Shown in pieces: positions 59,896 through 64,000 of a stretch of 64,000 nucleotides of DNA. The DNA comes from Tenericutes bacterium HGW-Tenericutes-2 (GTDB taxonomy: Bacteria > Bacillota_I > Bacilli_A > Acholeplasmatales > Acholeplasmataceae): the NCBI GenBank assembly GCA_002839095.1, contig PGXL01000001.1, positions 124,001-188,000 of the forward strand, in the 5' to 3' direction. Position numbers and translations under genes: made by a program. The notes below the pieces were generated by a model. It worked only from the letters and a program-made list of their open reading frames with translations. It was not told where the DNA came from and did no database searches. The first letter of the stretch is position 1. Each line of letters opens with the position of its first letter.

Positions 59896-61456
59896 GCTGT
59901 TCACCCTTTAATCTTTCAATCATGATTTCTAATATAGGGTTTTGATAATCTTGATGCTTCACATAAACTCCAGATAACCCCTTCCCACCATCCTCATGTC
60001 TTGATATTTCTGCAAACACACCTTTTTCTAAGGATTTAAACATGCCATCCTTTTTGATTTGCTCTAATAAATCTTTTGCAGCATTTAATACATCATGTGC
60101 TCTTTTTACAATCTTACCTTCAGGATTATAAGTAATCTCATCACCAAAATCCATAAATGCTTTTTCTATGTAGCTTGCGTTATCTAATGCAATCGCTCGA
60201 TCACTCATAAAAGGTGTGTGAATTGCTTCTGTCATCATCCCTAGTAAGTGAATCGACTGCTTCGAAGTTACTGCGGTGATGTTGAATAATGCGTTTTGAA
60301 TAGTTCCTTTAAATATATCACCAGTCATGTGCTTTGTCGGTGGCATATATTTAAGCGGTGATTTCGGAAATATCTCTCTAGACATTTCTGCTTGCGCTAA
60401 TTCATATAAAAAACTATTTTCCATCTCTGGATTGATTTCATATGCATGTCCTAATCCCATTAAGGATTCGTCCATATAAGCATTTTTTGCAAATTGCTCA
60501 TTAATAAATTGGGATGCTAAAACTGTATGTGCGTGCTCAAATGCATCTGATGTAGTTAAATAGTTATCTTCACCAGTATTTATAATAATTGATGCATATG
60601 AGGATAACACTCTTGAAAAGTATTGATCTATAAATGTTCTTTTCATGTTGATATCTCTAAAAATAATTCCATATAAAGAATCGTTTAGCATCATATCTAA
60701 TCTTTCAATTGCTCCCATAGCAACGATTTCTGGCATGCATAATCCGGATGCATAATTGACAAGCTTGATATATCTTTTTTCTTCTTGTGATACTTGATCT
60801 AAAGCTTTTCGCATTAATCTAAAATTCTCTTGCGTCGCATAGGTTCCACCAAAGCCTTCAGTGGTTGCACCAAAGGGAACATAGTCTAATAAAGACTGTC
60901 CTGTTGATCGAATGACAGCAATGATGTCAGCACCCTTCTTCGCTGCTGAAATTGCTTGCTTAATGTCTTCATATATATTACCTGTTGCAACAATCACATA
61001 CTTACTTGGTGTCTTCTTTTGAGGTGATTCTTCTATTCTAAGTTTTCTTTCCTTTTTCATCTCGTCAATTCGAACCAATGACTTATGGAAGAATGGCATG
61101 ATATCGCTTAAGTAAGGGCTTTTCTCTAAATTGGAGTAGGAGGATAAGTCGATGGATTTAGAGGATACACCAAGCGCTATTTCTTGTGGTGTGAGACTTA
61201 AGTTATGGATAGCATAAGACATATAATGAACAACACCTTTTGAGATATCACAGTCCTTAGCAACATGATCACATAACACATTCACAAGTGGCACCTGATA
61301 TTCGTTAACTCCATCGATACCTAGTAGTCTAAGTATTGATCTTTCAACAGTTATTGTTGTATGCTGATCAATCATTTTTTGCATATCGGATGCAATCTTT
61401 TTCGATAGCTTTCGACACGATTCAATTGTTTCTTTGTTTAAGTTTAATTTTGACAT
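59885..61456 (-). CDS. kamD: Lysine 5,6-aminomutase, alpha (catalytic) subunit
   Basis: 523 residues; the TIM-barrel partner of KamE that holds the substrate and adenosylcobalamin top face. Segments VIRSTGQSLLDYVPFGATTEGFGGTYATQENFR and YASGLCMPEIVAMG align with the same region of OraE (IRTAGQSHMDGLLEGTPQG). An N-terminal helical region is similar to OraS, so KamD looks like OraS plus barrel. GGAG precedes the ATG. It comes three bases after the kamB-like gene. Confidence 0.94.
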   Translation of the reverse strand: MSKLNLNKETIESCRKLSKKIASDMQKMIDQHTTITVERSILRLLGIDGVNEYQVPLVNVLCDHVAKDCDISKGVVHYMSYAIHNLSLTPQEIALGVSSKSIDLSSYSNLEKSPYLSDIMPFFHKSLVRIDEMKKERKLRIEESPQKKTPSKYVIVATGNIYEDIKQAISAAKKGADIIAVIRSTGQSLLDYVPFGATTEGFGGTYATQENFRLMRKALDQVSQEEKRYIKLVNYASGLCMPEIVAMGAIERLDMMLNDSLYGIIFRDINMKRTFIDQYFSRVLSSYASIIINTGEDNYLTTSDAFEHAHTVLASQFINEQFAKNAYMDESLMGLGHAYEINPEMENSFLYELAQAEMSREIFPKSPLKYMPPTKHMTGDIFKGTIQNALFNITAVTSKQSIHLLGMMTEAIHTPFMSDRAIALDNASYIEKAFMDFGDEITYNPEGKIVKRAHDVLNAAKDLLEQIKKDGMFKSLEKGVFAEISRHEDGGKGLSGVYVKHQDYQNPILEIMIERLKGEQHGK

Positions 61457-61459
61457 GGG

Positions 61460-62452
61460 TTACTCCATTTTCTTAACATTGTAAACTGGAACAGCTAGTT
61501 CCCTTTGCATGATATTTAAAAATAAGGTCTCATTATAATGATGTCCGATTGGACTCCATGGATTGATAGTTACAAAAAGGAGTGGAGTCTGATGGATGAC
61601 ATGGATTTGAATATTCAATTTTTCGATGTAGTCAAAATAATGATCTTTAAATAAAAGCTTTGTTGCATCATCACATACCAAAGTAAAATCTCTAAAGTCA
61701 TGCGCAATAAAGAAATCAATCATTTGTTCTGTGATTGCTCCTTTAATATACATTGACTCTATCTTCTCGTTTAATTCCAAATCAATCAATTTGAATGTAT
61801 TCATGTTTTTTTCATGAAATGTTAAATGTCTATGCTTGGTATGAATAATCAGTGATTCATCTGGTGTTCTTGTGTAATCTGTTGTTTTTTTCAAGTTAAA
61901 GGATTCAACAATATGCTTTGTTTGCAAAACAGTTTTATTCATATCTGTTGAGTAAGCAGCACCTGTTGCTAAAACAATTGCGTCTAGTGATTCAATATTT
62001 GCAAATGTCATTCGATTGAATGCACCATCTACAAGAATTTTTTCTACATAGGGCTTTAGCATTAATATCAGTTGATGTAAGTCATAATTTGTGGTAGGTC
62101 CTGCAATAACCATCGTACCTTCACTTAAAATTCTTACGATGTAAACCAATCCTAAAGCAGTTCTCATGTCTGTTTTTTTTATGATTTCATACTCTAGATT
62201 CGATGCTACAAGACATTCATATGCTGTAGCTATAACCATTCTTGGTCTAACAATGATTTTAGGCTTTGGCAAGAAATTCACTTGATCGAGTGACTCACCA
62301 TCTAGTCCTATACTTGTTAATCCAATGGTTATATTTTGATACATCTCTATAATCTTATTTAATGTTGTTGTCTTTCCTGTATTTTTTGATAATCCAATGA
62401 TTCCTAATGTTTCAACACCATCAATTATGTTTTTCACGAGTAATCCGCTCAT
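61460..62452 (-). CDS. kamB: KamB-like protein, putative lysine 5,6-aminomutase reactivation factor
   Basis: 330 residues with a P-loop near the start, GIIGLSKNTGKTTT (17-30). No other domain is recognisable; TRTPDESLIIHTKHRHLTFH and later segments are unique to this group. Position between kamA and kamD matches the gene called kamB in lysine-fermenting clostridia and fusobacteria, where kamB and the MutS-like kamC are thought to reactivate the aminomutase. It overlaps the end of kamA by 32 bases. No MutS-like kamC follows; kamD starts three bases later. Confidence 0.75.
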   Translation of the reverse strand: MSGLLVKNIIDGVETLGIIGLSKNTGKTTTLNKIIEMYQNITIGLTSIGLDGESLDQVNFLPKPKIIVRPRMVIATAYECLVASNLEYEIIKKTDMRTALGLVYIVRILSEGTMVIAGPTTNYDLHQLILMLKPYVEKILVDGAFNRMTFANIESLDAIVLATGAAYSTDMNKTVLQTKHIVESFNLKKTTDYTRTPDESLIIHTKHRHLTFHEKNMNTFKLIDLELNEKIESMYIKGAITEQMIDFFIAHDFRDFTLVCDDATKLLFKDHYFDYIEKLNIQIHVIHQTPLLFVTINPWSPIGHHYNETLFLNIMQRELAVPVYNVKKME

Positions 62453-63695
62453 TTCTCTTTAAATGCTCTGGTTCAAGTGCTATTCTAGTTCCACTAAGTA
62501 GTCCACTAATGCCTTCTAATTTCTCCTTCTTGCAGTCTTCACAGTCGCAAGCTGAAACGTAATGATCTGGTTCACTATAGGTCGTAAACACACCTTCAAA
62601 GTTACGAAGTACCACTTTGCCTGGTGCTTGAGATATTAAATAGTTAGGCATCACAGGGATTTTACCTCCACCATTTGGTCCATCGACAACAAATGTTGGT
62701 ACTGCAAATCCGCTGATATGACCTCTTAAGCCTTCAATAATTTCTATCCCCTTAGAAACTGTCGTTCTAAAATGTTCAATACCATAGGATAGATCACATT
62801 GATAGATATAATATGGACGTACACGGATAGCGATTAATCCTTTAACTAGCTTACGCATAATGTGTACACAATCGTTCACTCCTCTAAGTAACACACTTTG
62901 ATTACCAACTGGAATCCCAGCATCAGCTAGTAAGTCAATTGCATGCTTACTTTCTGGCGTGATTTCATCTGCGTGATTAAAATGCGTGTTTACCCAAATT
63001 GGATGATATTTCTTAAGCATATTTACAAGCTTTTCCGTTACTCTTTGTGGCATCACGACAGGTGTGCGTGTACCAAAACGAATCACTTGTACATGATCAA
63101 TTTCTCTTAATTTTTTTAATATGTATTCTATTCTTTCATCACTTGCCATAAATGCGTCGCCACCTGATAAAAGAACATCATTGACTTCAGGATGGTTTCT
63201 TATATATTCTATTGCATGATCGATTTGTTCAATTTTTAACTCAGCATCCTTTTGTCCTGCAAATCTTCTTCTTGTACAATGTCTACAATATGTAGAGCAC
63301 ATATCTGTAATGAGAAAAAGCACACGATCAGGATATCTATGAGTTAGTCCTGGAACTGGTGAATCATGATCCTCGTGTAGTGGATCATATAAATCGTTTT
63401 TTCCTGTAATCAGTTCACTTCCAAAAGGAATCGCTTGCTGACGAATCGGGCACTTTGGATTATCTGGATCAATTAAAGATAGATAATATGGTGTGATTGC
63501 CATCCGTAAGTGACCTAAAACCTTTTGAATGGTTTGTTCTTCATTTTCTGTTAGGTTGATATATTTCTTGAGCTGCTCAGCATTTTTAATACGATTAGAT
63601 GTCTGCCACTTCCAATCATTCCAATCACTCTCAGATACATCCTTAAAATACTTGTTCTTTCTTTCGATGTACTTTTCATTCAATTCTATTTTCAT
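62421..63695 (-). CDS. kamA: L-lysine 2,3-aminomutase
   Basis: 424-residue radical-SAM/PLP enzyme converting L-lysine to beta-lysine, the first step of lysine fermentation. The iron-sulfur cluster cysteines are C133, C137 and C140 (CSTYCRHCTRRRF). DVLLSGGDAFM and the PLP-lysine region DGPNGGGKIPVMPNY follow. The C-terminal SACDCEDCKKEK cysteines bind zinc in clostridial KamA, which marks true KamA and not the shorter EpmB type. GGAGG precedes the ATG; ten bases separate it from kdd. Confidence 0.95.
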   Translation of the reverse strand: MKIELNEKYIERKNKYFKDVSESDWNDWKWQTSNRIKNAEQLKKYINLTENEEQTIQKVLGHLRMAITPYYLSLIDPDNPKCPIRQQAIPFGSELITGKNDLYDPLHEDHDSPVPGLTHRYPDRVLFLITDMCSTYCRHCTRRRFAGQKDAELKIEQIDHAIEYIRNHPEVNDVLLSGGDAFMASDERIEYILKKLREIDHVQVIRFGTRTPVVMPQRVTEKLVNMLKKYHPIWVNTHFNHADEITPESKHAIDLLADAGIPVGNQSVLLRGVNDCVHIMRKLVKGLIAIRVRPYYIYQCDLSYGIEHFRTTVSKGIEIIEGLRGHISGFAVPTFVVDGPNGGGKIPVMPNYLISQAPGKVVLRNFEGVFTTYSEPDHYVSACDCEDCKKEKLEGISGLLSGTRIALEPEHLKRNERITREKHN

Positions 63696-63705
63696 ATTTT
63701 CCTCC

Positions 63706-64000
63706 CTATGCGTATCTCTTCATAAATAAATCGTAAAGCTTTCTATTTTCTCTTAATATATCTAAAGTTATTTCTGCGTGTCCCTTTGTATATCCATTTC
63801 CAATCATCATATCTAAATCTTTACCGATACCTTCAGCACCGAGTGCTGCTTTAGTGAAGGATGTAGCCATACTAAAGAAATAGACAATTCCATGATCCTT
63901 TGTAGAAAGAATTGCTGTCATTTCTGTATTTTGTACATTGACTACATTAATGGTTAAGTCTGCCAACTCTCCATTGGTGAGTGATGAAACCTTTTCATAA
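63706..64000 (-). CDS. kdd: L-erythro-3,5-diaminohexanoate dehydrogenase, C-terminal part
   Basis: 98 residues in an open frame that runs off the right edge (it begins YEKVSSLTNG at the edge, so the true start is outside). DLDMMIGNGYTKGHAEITLDIL matches the C-terminal end of Kdd, which oxidises 3,5-diaminohexanoate to 3-keto-5-aminohexanoate. Position directly upstream of kamA is the usual order kdd-kamA. Internal start codons are not real starts because coding continues through them. Confidence 0.85.
   Translation of the reverse strand, partial: YEKVSSLTNGELADLTINVVNVQNTEMTAILSTKDHGIVYFFSMATSFTKAALGAEGIGKDLDMMIGNGYTKGHAEITLDILRENRKLYDLFMKRYA

Noticed and set aside
63706-63966. A complete 86-residue gene at the right edge
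   Set aside because: The reading frame continues without a stop to base 64000, and the protein is clearly the end of Kdd.
1-64000. Mycoplasma genetic code (TGA as tryptophan)
   Set aside because: Several genes end in TGA at the family-typical length (feoB, alr, arcA), and tryptophans are encoded by TGG.

Overview
The window is AT-rich DNA from a low-GC, Gram-positive-type bacterium. TGA is used as a stop, for example for feoB, and tryptophan is TGG, so this is the standard code and not the Mycoplasma code. Many lipobox lipoproteins, Lgt, InlB-type repeat surface proteins, a pyruvate dehydrogenase operon and a heliorhodopsin suggest an Acholeplasma/Izemoplasma-like member of the Mycoplasmatota, or a close Bacillota relative. 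That placement is inference; no rRNA, tRNA, CRISPR array or insertion sequence is visible. Nearly all genes lie on the minus strand, in tight operons.

Layout. 1-8.0 kb is general: a partial gene, a CPBP protease, lgt, gdhA (TTG start, cre-containing promoter), a NERD protein, an M19 dipeptidase, a diguanylate cyclase and a lipid kinase. 8.0-20.3 kb is one eight-gene operon: a PL1 pectate lyase lipoprotein, an ABC sugar importer, a carbohydrate-binding-type lipoprotein, a PL2-type pectate lyase, a small lipoprotein and a 1460-residue GLUG/InlB lipoprotein. Its promoter carries a textbook cre site. 20.3-21.2 kb pairs an MsrQ-like haem membrane protein with a tiny exported protein holding two flavinylation-like motifs. 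21.3-26.0 kb is pdhABCD. 26.3-28.6 kb is an arginine decarboxylase/agmatinase pair, followed by MscS, feoAB with a small Cys-rich partner, and a second diguanylate cyclase.

33.7-41.0 kb is one giant lipoprotein gene with nine InlB repeats and five OB/Ig-like module pairs, preceded by a structured leader. 41.1-46.1 kb is a light and prenyl-lipid locus. Class II photolyase, a VTE6-like and a VTE5-like kinase run on the minus strand; a heliorhodopsin and a tocopherol-cyclase-like protein run divergently on the plus strand.

46.2-64.0 kb is an amino-acid fermentation supercluster. The kdd-kamA-kamB-kamD-kamE lysine genes, a cobalamin adenosyltransferase and ord are followed by a terminator. A cre-controlled operon then carries ortA-ortB-oraS-oraE-mutL-like-orr-alr-arcA-argF-arcC-cupin. 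Together these would turn arginine into ornithine plus ATP, racemise and rearrange ornithine with B12 and PLP, and cleave it to acetyl-CoA and alanine. The neighbouring alr probably deals with the D-alanine released. Lysine is fermented in parallel.

The most interesting items are the heliorhodopsin/photolyase/VTE-like locus, the tandem flavinylation-motif peptide beside the MsrQ-like protein, the pectin operon, and the attenuator-like leader of the giant lipoprotein.
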